A stretch of DNA of 64,000 bases from Candidatus Fusicatenibacter intestinigallinarum (lineage in GTDB: Bacteria > Bacillota > Clostridia > Lachnospirales > Lachnospiraceae): the NCBI GenBank assembly GCA_019119555.1, contig DWWU01000030.1, positions 1 through 64,000 on the forward strand, in the 5' to 3' direction. The notes beneath the pieces are model-generated. The model was given only the letters and a program-made list of their open reading frames with translations, did not search any database and was not told the origin of the DNA. Of the stretch, positions 6,943 through 15,721 are shown piece by piece. The first letter of the stretch is position 1. Each line of letters starts with the position of its first letter. Position numbers and translations under genes: made by a program.

Positions 6943-9466
6943 TTGTCTGTTCTCTTTTCCTCGTTTCTGTCCTGCTTTCCCGGGCCTCCAGAATCCGCAG
7001 CAGCATATCGCCGGTTCCGACATTGTAGCCGCTGGCCGCATAGATTCCGTTCAGTCTTCCGTCCGTCACAAGAATCAGAGGAAGCTTCTCGTGATCCACA
7101 TACATCCGGCGCCCCAGCATGGAAACATTTTTCTCAAAATCATCATAATATACCGGAAGTTCCGGAAACACCTGCAGCGCCTTTCGGATCGTCGGGTCCA
7201 GCAGCGCTTCTTCCGAACGGACTGCAAACAGGATCCGCGACGTCCATGACCGGAACGCCTCCGCCTGCTCCATCATCTCATTCAGAATATGCTCTGTCGG
7301 CTCTTTGCTCTCCTCCAGCCAGAGCATGATACGGCAGGCTCCGTCTGTCAGCTCCGAAGCGCTGACCGTTCTTCCCTTTCCATCCCGTACCCGAAATTCC
7401 GGAAGGTCAATAGACTCCAGCATATCGGACAGATCTGCATTCCGCAGTTCCATTGTCACTTCCCGGGTACTTCCCGGCGTCAGAAACAGCTGACACTGGC
7501 GGGCAAACTGGTTGCCGTTGGGCAGCCGGTTGGAAGTAATCAGACGATACGTTCCCGCTTCCAGACGAAGCTCCAGACGCCCATCCCCGGTCCAGGTTTT
7601 TCCGGCGAGCTTCAGGGCCTTCCATCCATGCTCCGTTCTGCGGGCAATACTCCAGTTCTGGAAATATTTCCAGACCGTTTCCTCCGGCGACGTCAGTACC
7701 AGTCTGCAGTTTTTCTCACGCTCCGGAAGCACCGGAACAAAACTTCCGTTCTTCCAGTATTCCATCGTTCCGTCGTCCGGATTCAGACGTGCCGGAATTC
7801 CCAGACTTCTCGCTGCCGCCACAAACAGAATCTCTTTCGACCGCCGGCTTCCAATCCCCATCGCCGCGCATGCCGCCGGCGTTGTAATCAGACTGCTTCG
7901 TTCCTCCTGCGGCCGCTCCTGTATCTGCTGATCGATTTTTTTCCACAGAAGCTCCGGCTTTTCACGAAACTGTATTCTCTCTGCCGGGCTCATCCATTCC
8001 AGCAGCGGGCGCCGGTATGGCGTCAGAACCTCGTCTTCTGCCCGTGGATTCAGCACATAAGCCATCGTCAGCGCATACTCCTTTGTTCCGGGAGCCGGCG
8101 CGTTTTCCCCTAACACCGACAGGGTTTCTCTCAGATGGCTTTTGAGGATTTCGCACTGGCAGTCCGTGCGGTCTTTCTCTGTGAGTGTTTCCAGAAGAGC
8201 TTCGCCCCAGACGGCCTCTCTTTCGTCCAGCGCCGCAAGATAGCTGCGAAAGGCCTGAAGTTCAGGATTCTCCCATCCCCGTGTCTTCTCCCTGCGCTTC
8301 CGCTCCGCCGCTTTGAGACGGCGGTTTCCCTCCAGCGCCTGTTCCGGCGTCGGCTGATCCGTATTCACCGGCGTATCCACCGGGGCGATCAGGTCGCAGT
8401 CCTTCCATCCGTACTCCCGCTCCCGGCAGCTCAGCCGGATCTCACATCCGTCCTGTTCCCGGACGTCAAGGAGCGCTTCACCCGACTCTCCGCCTTTCTG
8501 CGCCCAGATGTGAAGAGTTCCCATTCCCGTAGTCAGAACTGTTTTGCCGTCCCTGTCCGTCCTGGTCTCTGCTATCGGCGCATATTCCGCATAGTTCATC
8601 ACTTCAAACTGTACCAGCACATTTTCTGCCGGTCTGCCGTCCTCCATGGATACGCTGACTTCCACCGTTTTTACCGCCGCATATCGTCCCAGCTCGTTGA
8701 GCATGGTCACCATACCCTCCGTTCCGATCCGCTCCTCTCCTTCCGGCAGGCACGCGTCAAACCAGCGGGCATGCACCATCATCGCGCGGGAGGATGCATT
8801 GGTAAACCACCCCTTGTTCAGGATCGGAAGCGGCTCGCAGGCTCCGGTAAATTGCCAGCGGCCGTCTGTCCAGACTTCAACCCACGCATGATTGTCATCA
8901 CAATGAGACCACTTGGGGGCATAGACCTGACGCGCCGGGATTCCGGCACTTCGCATGGCGTTGACCGTGAACGTGGATTCTTCCCCGCAGCGTCCGCTGC
9001 CTCTCTGCCACACGGCCAGCGCCGAAAGCGTCCGGTCGTCCGTGGACTGATAGGTCGCCTCCGCGGCGCACCAATAATTGACCTCAATCGCCGCTTCTCC
9101 GCCCTCCAGGCCGTCCAGCTGCTCTTTCATACAGTCATAAAACAGACGGCGGCATGGCCGGATCTCCTCCTCGTTGACCCGGTGGTACAGCACATAATTC
9201 AGGAAAATTTCCTCCGGCAGACGTCGGACAGATTCCTTCGTCTCCCAGAGCCAGACTCCATGCTCTGCAAAATCCAGAAAGGTTTCAAAGGGATAATTTC
9301 CCCTGTCGCTCCAGGGCATCGCCCCGTACATCCATTTCAGCGCCAGGGCTACCGGCTCCCTGCAGCCGTTGATTTTCTCATCTGCCGGGCCGAAAACATC
9401 CGGAAACTCCCGGCGCAGCTGTTCGTACCGACCCTCGATTTTACTTCTGTTGTATTCTAAAAACAT
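6935..9466 (-). CDS. Large transglutaminase-fold protein
   Basis: Protein of 843 residues with a transglutaminase-like (papain fold) core near the N terminus: Cys160 in RCGEEST, His193 in DDNHAWVEVW and a following aspartate/glutamate region, the usual catalytic triad arrangement. After it come an Ig- or carboxypeptidase-regulatory-like beta region (about 270-350), a helical middle and a C-terminal beta/thioredoxin-like stretch. No secretion signal is visible, so a cytoplasmic peptidase or amidase role is more likely than cross-linking. It overlaps the M28 peptidase by 8 nt. The family is widespread in gut Firmicutes, but the function is not established. Confidence 0.85.
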   Translation of the reverse strand: MFLEYNRSKIEGRYEQLRREFPDVFGPADEKINGCREPVALALKWMYGAMPWSDRGNYPFETFLDFAEHGVWLWETKESVRRLPEEIFLNYVLYHRVNEEEIRPCRRLFYDCMKEQLDGLEGGEAAIEVNYWCAAEATYQSTDDRTLSALAVWQRGSGRCGEESTFTVNAMRSAGIPARQVYAPKWSHCDDNHAWVEVWTDGRWQFTGACEPLPILNKGWFTNASSRAMMVHARWFDACLPEGEERIGTEGMVTMLNELGRYAAVKTVEVSVSMEDGRPAENVLVQFEVMNYAEYAPIAETRTDRDGKTVLTTGMGTLHIWAQKGGESGEALLDVREQDGCEIRLSCREREYGWKDCDLIAPVDTPVNTDQPTPEQALEGNRRLKAAERKRREKTRGWENPELQAFRSYLAALDEREAVWGEALLETLTEKDRTDCQCEILKSHLRETLSVLGENAPAPGTKEYALTMAYVLNPRAEDEVLTPYRRPLLEWMSPAERIQFREKPELLWKKIDQQIQERPQEERSSLITTPAACAAMGIGSRRSKEILFVAAARSLGIPARLNPDDGTMEYWKNGSFVPVLPEREKNCRLVLTSPEETVWKYFQNWSIARRTEHGWKALKLAGKTWTGDGRLELRLEAGTYRLITSNRLPNGNQFARQCQLFLTPGSTREVTMELRNADLSDMLESIDLPEFRVRDGKGRTVSASELTDGACRIMLWLEESKEPTEHILNEMMEQAEAFRSWTSRILFAVRSEEALLDPTIRKALQVFPELPVYYDDFEKNVSMLGRRMYVDHEKLPLILVTDGRLNGIYAASGYNVGTGDMLLRILEARESRTETRKREQTNG

Positions 9467-9491
9467 TTCTTTTCCTCTGTATTCCCGTTTT

Positions 9492-9519
9492 GTAACAGTT
9501 CAGCCAGCTGAACTGTTAC
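9492..9519. repeat. Short palindromic repeat (family 1)
   Basis: Perfect 28-bp palindrome (GTAACAGTTCAGCC and its near inverse). It lies 25 nt upstream of the transglutaminase-fold start codon and 9 nt beyond the cutC stop. Confidence 0.85.
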
Positions 9520-9528
9520 CCTGTTTTC

Positions 9529-10275
9529 TCAAATTCGTTTCAGAACTTCTTCCGCCGCACGGATTTTTTCCGCAGACGTGCGGTAGATGTCGTACTCGCT
9601 GAGCGACGGAAGCCCCATACTGACGCCTTCTTTCCGATATTGCATTCTGCTGTCCAGCGTCACCTTTCCGGACATATGCCAGGCTCTGATTCCCGTCACC
9701 GGGGCCAGCGCTTCGATGACATCAGCGCTGACGCCTCCGCCTGCCTGAATACAGATTCTTCCGGCGCTTTGCTCCTCCAGCTTTCTGAGCAGCTCCGCGC
9801 CCTCCGAACAGGAATTTTTCTGTCCGGAAGTCAGAATCGTGTCAATTCCCAGCTTCACCGCATTCTCCAGTGCCGCAAAAGGATCGGCACAGACGTCAAA
9901 TGCTCTGTGCAGCGTCACAGACATCCCCTCCGCTTCCCGCATCAGACCTTCCATCTGCTCCATATTCAATGTGCCGTCCTGTTTCAGAATTCCGATTACC
10001 ACACCCTCGGCGCCCAGCTGACGGTACATCTTCACTTCCTCCCGGATCACCGCATATTCATAGTCAGAATAACAGAAATCTCCGAATCTGGGACGGATCA
10101 GCGCATGTATTCTGATTTTGCTGTGTCTGCGCACTTCCTCAAAAAATTTCGGTCCCGGCGTCGTCCCGCCGATCACCAGGTTCTGGCAGAGTTCAATCCT
10201 TGTTGCGCCGCCCTCCTCCGCCGCGAGAACAGATTCCACAGAATCGGCGCACACTTCCAAAATATAATCTTTCAT
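9529..10275 (-). CDS. cutC: CutC family protein
   Basis: TIM-barrel protein of 248 residues in the CutC family, once linked to copper homeostasis in E. coli, though that role is disputed. Family motifs are plain: ILEVCADSVESVLAAEEGGATRIELC at the N terminus, GGTTPGP, the strand RIHALIRPR.GDF.YSDYE, TLHRAFDVCADPF, and DTILTSGQ. Length matches the family. It is the upstream neighbour of the transglutaminase-fold gene on the same strand. Confidence 0.93.
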   Translation of the reverse strand: MKDYILEVCADSVESVLAAEEGGATRIELCQNLVIGGTTPGPKFFEEVRRHSKIRIHALIRPRFGDFCYSDYEYAVIREEVKMYRQLGAEGVVIGILKQDGTLNMEQMEGLMREAEGMSVTLHRAFDVCADPFAALENAVKLGIDTILTSGQKNSCSEGAELLRKLEEQSAGRICIQAGGGVSADVIEALAPVTGIRAWHMSGKVTLDSRMQYRKEGVSMGLPSLSEYDIYRTSAEKIRAAEEVLKRI

Positions 10276-10296
10276 TGTCGTCTCTTTCCCGCAGCT

Positions 10297-10325
10297 GATA
10301 ACTGTTCATCCAGTGGAACCGTAAC
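10297..10325. repeat. Degenerate short repeat (family 1)
   Basis: Diverged copy (GATAACTGTTCATCC, then GTGGAACCGTAACC) 22 nt upstream of the cutC start. Confidence 0.5.
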
Positions 10326-10371
10326 CACAGCTGCGTTGCGTTTTTTCGCTGATTCCCGTCCGTCCGACACT

Positions 10372-11676
10372 TTACTTCAGCGTTACTTCCAGAACCGTAT
10401 CAATTTCATCGGGCAACACCGGATCCGGACCCAAGTCTGCAAATACAATGTCCGGATAGTCGCTGTGCACCCAGCTTGTGGAAATCGGGATCTCCGCACC
10501 GGTTGCCAGCCAGCGGATCGATGCAATGTCCTCTTTTTTCAGCTGGGGAAGCGGTACCGGTCCTATGGTATTTTCGTACATATGGAAATATAGCTTCTTT
10601 CCCTTTGCCGTCACACGGCCGAAATCCGGTTTCTCAATCCCCGCTTTGCCGCATCCGTAAATACTGTCGCCGTTTTTCTTCATCCACTTTCCGATCACTG
10701 CCAGACGTTCCAGTGATTCCTCGGGGATATTCCCTTTCGCGTCAGGTCCGACGTTCAGCAGAAGATTTCCGCCTTTCGACACACACTCCACCAGCTTTTT
10801 GATCAGCATGGAGGCCGGTTTGAAATAGCGGTCCGTCGCGTGATATCCCCAGTTATTGTTCATCGTCACGCATGCCTCCCAGGCAATGTCTTTTCCATTG
10901 ACATCCTGAATTCCATTCGGCGGAATCATCTGCTCCGGGCTGACGAAGTCGCCGTGGTACGGTGCCGGATTTCCGGACGCCAGCGATCCGTATCCCTCGC
11001 CGCTGACCTCGAGACGGTTGTCGATGATCACGTCAGGCTGCAGGCTGCGCACCATATTGATCAGCTCCGTGCCTTTCCACGCTTCGCCCCTCAGCTCGTC
11101 ATAAGAAAAGTCGAACCAGAGAAGATCAATCTTTCCGTAGTTTGTACAGATTTCTCTGACCTGATTGTGCATGTAAGTCAGATAACGGTCAAAATTCCTG
11201 TTTTCATTGCTGTACTCCGGATGGTTCCGCATCGGATGATTCCTGTCCCCGTAATGAGGGAAATCATCGTGATACCAGTCGATCAGAGAGAAATACAGCC
11301 CCACTTTCAAACCGGCCCCGCGGACCGCTTCCACGTACTCCGCCACCAGATCACGGCCGCATTTTGTGTTTGTGGATTTGAAGTCTGTGTACTGGCTGTC
11401 AAACAGGCAGAAACCATCGTGATGCTTTGCTGTCAGCACCACATATTTCATCCCTGCGTCCTTCGCTGCCTGCGCCCATTTTTTCGGATCGTAATCGATG
11501 GGGTTAAACTCGTAAAAATATTTCATGTATTCCTCTTTCGGAATCTCCTCCTGGCTTCTGACCCACTCTCCCCGTGCCGGAATCGCGTAAAGGCCCCAGT
11601 GGATAAACATTCCGAATCTGGCATCTGTGTACCATTCCATTCGCTTTTCGTACTCTGCTCTGTCAAACTGATACAT
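10372..11676 (-). CDS. GH29 alpha-L-fucosidase
   Basis: Glycoside hydrolase family 29, 434 residues, cleaving terminal alpha-L-fucose. The catalytic barrel shows FGMFIHWGLYAIP, KYVVLTAKHHDGFCLF, LKVGLYFSLIDWYHDDF and the nucleophile Asp in KIDLLWFDFSYDEL; SKGGNLLLNVGPDAKG closes the domain. There is no signal peptide, so it works on imported oligosaccharides. It lacks an extra carbohydrate-binding C terminus. The ATG at 11676 has GGAGGAGAA just upstream; the longer open frame upstream runs through two repeats and is not coding. It probably cooperates with the GH31 and GH74-like genes, although a permease on the other strand separates them. Confidence 0.93.
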   Translation of the reverse strand: MYQFDRAEYEKRMEWYTDARFGMFIHWGLYAIPARGEWVRSQEEIPKEEYMKYFYEFNPIDYDPKKWAQAAKDAGMKYVVLTAKHHDGFCLFDSQYTDFKSTNTKCGRDLVAEYVEAVRGAGLKVGLYFSLIDWYHDDFPHYGDRNHPMRNHPEYSNENRNFDRYLTYMHNQVREICTNYGKIDLLWFDFSYDELRGEAWKGTELINMVRSLQPDVIIDNRLEVSGEGYGSLASGNPAPYHGDFVSPEQMIPPNGIQDVNGKDIAWEACVTMNNNWGYHATDRYFKPASMLIKKLVECVSKGGNLLLNVGPDAKGNIPEESLERLAVIGKWMKKNGDSIYGCGKAGIEKPDFGRVTAKGKKLYFHMYENTIGPVPLPQLKKEDIASIRWLATGAEIPISTSWVHSDYPDIVFADLGPDPVLPDEIDTVLEVTLK

Positions 11677-11711
11677 TGTTTTTCTCCTCCCGGTATGGAA
11701 TCTGAAATTCT

Positions 11712-11739
11712 GCAACGGTTCAGCCCACTGAGCTGTCAC
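11712..11739. repeat. Short palindromic repeat (family 1)
   Basis: Copy with GCAACGGTTCAGCC and inverted right half, 35 nt upstream of the fucosidase start. Confidence 0.7.
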
Positions 11740-11820
11740 AGAATTTCTGTATTTGTCTGATTGTATCATGAATCCGTTCTTTTGAAAAGATTCGGTTTCA
11801 GTGATTTCTGACGTCTGAAG

Positions 11821-11921
11821 TAACAAAGAGTGCCTCTTGCGGAACTCTCGCGCCGAACACGGTCGCCTTAGCGACATACTTCTGCTTCGCGCGAGTGCAT
11901 ATCCCACGGAGCGTTTTTATA
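11821..11921 (-). repeat. Structured repeat (family 2), full copy
   Basis: Reverse complement of the element at 63187-63287, about 85% alike by eye over about 100 bp. It contains three small hairpins (around GTCGCTAAGGCGAC, CACTCGCGCG and the TTCCGC/GCGGAA region), begins ATAAAAACGCTCCGTGGGAT and ends CTTTGTTA. It lies in the gap between the divergent fucosidase and permease genes. No protein can be read across it in both copies. Confidence 0.75.
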
Positions 11922-12025
11922 ATAATAAAAAATTTGCAATTTTTCTAAAGATTGTGTAAAGTATAAGAGAAATACATATGCTGCGAACAGAATCTCCCGC
12001 AGCAAGCAGAAATTAGGAGGATATC

Positions 12026-13381
12026 ATGTCGAAATCAAACCATTCATCTTCCGGCAGAGGTCATGCCTCTGTCTTCGAACTTAATGGCGTGCCCAGCTTC
12101 GGTCAGGCACTGCCGCTGGCGCTCCAGCATGTGGTCGCCGCAATCGTGGGATGTGTAACGCCGGCGATCATCGTTGCGGGCGTGGCGGGGGTCAGTGACC
12201 GCGACAGAGTCATACTGATTCAGGCTGCTCTGATCGCATCCGCAATCAGCACCCTGCTGCAGCTGTTTCCCTTCGTCCGTACCCGGAAATTCCAGCTCGG
12301 CGCTTCGCTGCCGGTCATCATGGGTATCAGTTTCGCTTATGTTCCGAGTATGCAGGCGATCGCGGAAAGCTTTGACATCGCAACAATTCTCGGCGCCCAG
12401 ATCGTCGGGGGCTGCGTTGCACTGCTCGTCGGTATTTTTATCCGGAAGATCCGCGTGCTGTTCCCCCCGCTGGTAACCGGCACAGTCGTCTTCACCATCG
12501 GTCTTTCTCTGTACCCTACCGCGATCAATTATATGGCCGGCGGAACCTCCAATCCGGAATACGGTTCCTGGAAAAACTGGCTGGCCGCTCTGTTTACCCT
12601 GGCCGTAGTGGTAGGACTGAACCATTTTGCCAAAGGCTTTCTGAAACTTGCCTCGATTCTGATCGGCATCCTTGCAGGATATGCGTTCGCCGCCTGTCTC
12701 GGACTGGTGGATCTGTCCGGCGTTTCCTCTGCCGGCGTCTTTCAGGCGCCGTTGCCGCTCCACTTCGGCGTAAAGTTTGAGCCGTCGGCATGTATCGCCA
12801 TCGGACTTCTGTTCGCGATCAATTCCATCCAGGCCATCGGGGATCTCTCGGCAACTACCGTAGGCAGCATGAACCGTGAGCCGCAGAACAAAGAGCTTCA
12901 GGGCGGTATCCTGATGTACGGCATCACCAATATCCTCTGTGCGCTGATCGGCGGACTTCCCACAGCCACCTACAGCCAGAACGTCGGCATCGTCACCACC
13001 ACGAAAGTAGTCAACCGCTGCGTCCTGGGACTTGCGGCAGTCATCATGCTGATTGCGGGATTTTTCCCGAAATTCTCAGCGCTGCTCACCACAATTCCCC
13101 AGTGTGTCCTCGGCGGTGCGACAATCTCTGTGTTTGCCTCTATCGCCATGACCGGAATCAAGCTGATCATGCGTCAGGAAATGACCTTCCGCAATTCCTC
13201 CATCGTCGGCCTTTCCGTTGCGCTGGGCATGGGAATTTCTCAGGCGCCTGCTTCTCTGGCAAGCTTTCCGGAATGGGCGACTATGATCTTCGGAAGATCT
13301 CCGGTCGTAGTCGCAACTCTGGCGGCAATTCTGCTGAATGTGATCCTTCCGAAGGACGCTCCTGCGGATAAGCAGGGCTGA
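12026..13381 (+). CDS. NCS2 purine/pyrimidine permease
   Basis: Nucleobase:cation symporter-2 transporter of 451 residues with about 14 hydrophobic segments, most like xanthine or uracil permeases. Signature stretches are LALQHVVAAIVG in the first membrane segment, LGASLPVIMGISFAY, INSIQAIGDLSATTVGSMNR and the family motif YSQNVGIVTTTKVVNR. The exact nucleobase cannot be told. GGAGGATATC precedes the ATG. The 5' region shows no purine riboswitch consensus. It is the only + strand gene in a minus-strand glycosidase region. Confidence 0.92.
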   Translation: MSKSNHSSSGRGHASVFELNGVPSFGQALPLALQHVVAAIVGCVTPAIIVAGVAGVSDRDRVILIQAALIASAISTLLQLFPFVRTRKFQLGASLPVIMGISFAYVPSMQAIAESFDIATILGAQIVGGCVALLVGIFIRKIRVLFPPLVTGTVVFTIGLSLYPTAINYMAGGTSNPEYGSWKNWLAALFTLAVVVGLNHFAKGFLKLASILIGILAGYAFAACLGLVDLSGVSSAGVFQAPLPLHFGVKFEPSACIAIGLLFAINSIQAIGDLSATTVGSMNREPQNKELQGGILMYGITNILCALIGGLPTATYSQNVGIVTTTKVVNRCVLGLAAVIMLIAGFFPKFSALLTTIPQCVLGGATISVFASIAMTGIKLIMRQEMTFRNSSIVGLSVALGMGISQAPASLASFPEWATMIFGRSPVVVATLAAILLNVILPKDAPADKQG

Positions 13382-13432
13382 CAGGCGGAGCCTCACGCTC
13401 CCGCGCCGAAGCAATCGCACGGCAGCAGAAAA

Positions 13433-13492
13433 TCCCCGGAACATTCCGGCCGGAAAAGACCAGAAGGTCTGCCGGCCGGAATGTTCCGGGGA
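13433..13492. terminator. Bidirectional terminator
   Basis: Perfect 21-bp stem (arms begin TCCCCGGAACATTCCGG) with an 18-nt loop, flanked by T/A-rich ends, between the convergent permease and GH31 genes. Confidence 0.85.
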
Positions 13493-13583
13493 TATGTTTT
13501 GCTCTTTTCCGTCTGTCCCCGTTTCCATTCCCTGTTTTTTCTGCTGATTTTTCATACCATTCGTTCCCGTACTGTGGGTAAAT

Positions 13584-15653
13584 TTATCCGTAGATCTCCC
13601 AGCTGCATCCTTCCCGCATCATGACAGGGATAATGTCCAGCGGTGCGTCCACCTCCACGGTCCGACCGCCTTCATAGGATTTTCCTGTATAGGCGTCCTT
13701 CCATACCGTTCCGGCGGGAAGGTAGATGCTCCTTGTCCTTGCTCCTTCTTCCATCACCGGAGCAACCAGAAGATCCGGGCCGAACATATAACAGTCCTCC
13801 GTCTCCCAGCAGACAGGATCTTCCGGGAAGTCAAAGAACAACGGGCGCATCACCGGCGCTCCGGTCTCGCTGGCCGCCCTCATGCATTCCCGGATATACG
13901 GGCGCAGACGCTCACGAATCATCAGGTATTTGCTGAGTATCCTGTAATTTTCTTCTCCGAAACTCCAGACTTCATTGTCCTGGCCGCTGGTCAGCTGCCG
14001 AACGCCGTTGATAAATTCCTGTTCCCGCTCATGCCAGGGAGAACGCTCCCCGTGCATTCGAAAGACCGGACAGAATGCGCCCCACTCGAACCAGCGCACC
14101 AGAAGTTCACGGAAAGACGGATCCGAAATGTCGCCGCCGAGGAATCCGCCGATATCTGACGTCCACCAGGGGATTCCCGCCATTCCCATGTTCAGTCCGG
14201 CCTGCAGCTGTTCCCTCATGGAACGGAAGGATGAATAAATATCTCCGGACCAGGTCAGAACCGCATATTTCTGGCTGCCCGCCCAGGCACAGCGCACCAG
14301 GCTAAGAATATCTTTCTCGCCCTCCGCCTTCAGGCCCTCATAAAAACCTTTTGCATATCCCACCGGATAAATGTTGCTGCATTGCAGCGCCGGTCCTGCA
14401 TAGTAGCGGTAATTATCAAAATCGTAAGGACCGTACTCCGGCTCTGCTTCATCCAGCCAGAAACAACGGATGCCTTTTTTGTAATAGTTTTCCTTACATT
14501 TTTCCCAGACAAATTTCTGCGCGCCCGGATGGGTCGCATCATAGAACACCGTATTTCCCATCCATGTCATGTGATCCCGATTGCCCCGGTCTGCGTCCAC
14601 CAGATATCCCATCTCGCTCATGGTTCCGAAATTTTCACTGCGTTCATCGATGGTCGGCCAGACGGAAACAACCGTCTCGATCCCCATTTCCTTCAGCTCT
14701 TTTACCATCGCTTCCGGGTCCGGCCAGTCTCTTGGCTCAAACTTAAAATCCCCCTGCATGGTCCAGTGAAAGAAATCGATGACAATCGCATCCATCGGCA
14801 GGCCTCTTCTTTTATGCTCTCTCGCAATCGCCAGGACCTCATCCTGCGTGCGGTAGCGCAGTTTGCACTGCCAGTATCCGAGACCATACTCCGGCATCAT
14901 CGGAGTTCTCCCTGTGGCGTCGGAATACTGCTTCTCAATCTCGGCAGGAGTGTCGCCGGCAGTGATAAAATAGTCCAGCTTTTTCGTGCTTTTCGCGTGC
15001 CACTCTGTCTTATTGGTTCCAAATACAGCCGTTCCGATGGCCGGATTGTTCCAGAGAAATCCATACCCTCTGCTGGAAACCATAAACGGCACGCTGGCCT
15101 GACTGTTTCTGTGAGCAAGTTCCAGCACCGCGCCTTTCTTATTCAGATGCTTCTCCTGATACTGTCCCATACCGAAAATCTTCTCATCGTCAAAAGCCTC
15201 AAACCGGGCGGTGAGTTCAAAATCCCCGGTGCCCTGAATCGGCTTCATCTCTCTTCCGGTGATTCTCAGCGGCACACAGTAACGGTTGATCCGGTCCCGG
15301 GTTCTCCAGTATTCTTCCGTCAGCAGTTCTCCCTTCTGATTGTAGAAGCTGATCCAGCCCTCGTGGGAAACCTTCGCCGTAATCTTTCCGTTGACCAGAG
15401 TGGCCTGGATTCCGGTCTGATGATATCCGGCATACTGTTCCGAACGATACCAGGGGTCTGTCGTATCGATGGTCTCAAAAGAAATCCGTGCTTCCGTCTC
15501 CTTCGGCGTCTCTGTCAGCGCCCAGTCATTTTCGTCCATGTGCGGCTTTGCCGTCATGCGGACACGAAGTGAATTTTCTCCCCACGGCTCGATCCACACC
15601 TGTGTTTTTCCTTCCGCAAGAATCAGCCGGGAGCCTTCCTGATACATATGCAT
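13584..15653 (-). CDS. GH31 alpha-xylosidase/alpha-glucosidase
   Basis: Glycoside hydrolase family 31, 689 residues. An N-terminal beta-sandwich ends near residue 190; the barrel follows with EYGLGYWQCKLRYRTQDEV and PMDAIVIDFFHW. The nucleophile Asp is in RCFWLDEAEPEYG and the acid/base Asp in LTWSGDIYSSF; RMHGERSPW and the C-terminal beta domain complete the fold. The KTDFGE-type site of YicI-like alpha-xylosidases is replaced by WLDEAEP, as in many Firmicutes GH31 enzymes, so xylosidase versus glucosidase is not settled. No signal peptide. AGGAGG lies 8 nt upstream. It follows the GH74-like gene by 68 nt and is likely in its operon. Confidence 0.9.
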   Translation of the reverse strand: MHMYQEGSRLILAEGKTQVWIEPWGENSLRVRMTAKPHMDENDWALTETPKETEARISFETIDTTDPWYRSEQYAGYHQTGIQATLVNGKITAKVSHEGWISFYNQKGELLTEEYWRTRDRINRYCVPLRITGREMKPIQGTGDFELTARFEAFDDEKIFGMGQYQEKHLNKKGAVLELAHRNSQASVPFMVSSRGYGFLWNNPAIGTAVFGTNKTEWHAKSTKKLDYFITAGDTPAEIEKQYSDATGRTPMMPEYGLGYWQCKLRYRTQDEVLAIAREHKRRGLPMDAIVIDFFHWTMQGDFKFEPRDWPDPEAMVKELKEMGIETVVSVWPTIDERSENFGTMSEMGYLVDADRGNRDHMTWMGNTVFYDATHPGAQKFVWEKCKENYYKKGIRCFWLDEAEPEYGPYDFDNYRYYAGPALQCSNIYPVGYAKGFYEGLKAEGEKDILSLVRCAWAGSQKYAVLTWSGDIYSSFRSMREQLQAGLNMGMAGIPWWTSDIGGFLGGDISDPSFRELLVRWFEWGAFCPVFRMHGERSPWHEREQEFINGVRQLTSGQDNEVWSFGEENYRILSKYLMIRERLRPYIRECMRAASETGAPVMRPLFFDFPEDPVCWETEDCYMFGPDLLVAPVMEEGARTRSIYLPAGTVWKDAYTGKSYEGGRTVEVDAPLDIIPVMMREGCSWEIYG

Positions 15654-15721
15654 TGTCGTTTCCTCCTCTTTCTCTTCTCCTGTACTGCAGGCCTGCAGCC
15701 GTTCATTCCGCGAAACTGTAA

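Noticed and set aside
8135-9460. 441-codon open frame on the + strand
   Set aside because: Antisense to the transglutaminase-fold gene, no domain recognised.
11922-12025. Purine riboswitch before the NCS2 permease
   Set aside because: No conserved three-way junction bases; only an ordinary ribosome binding site and AT-rich upstream.
12044-12763. 239-codon open frame on the minus strand
   Set aside because: Antisense to the membrane segments of the NCS2 permease; rich in Gly/Asp/His as expected for a shadow.
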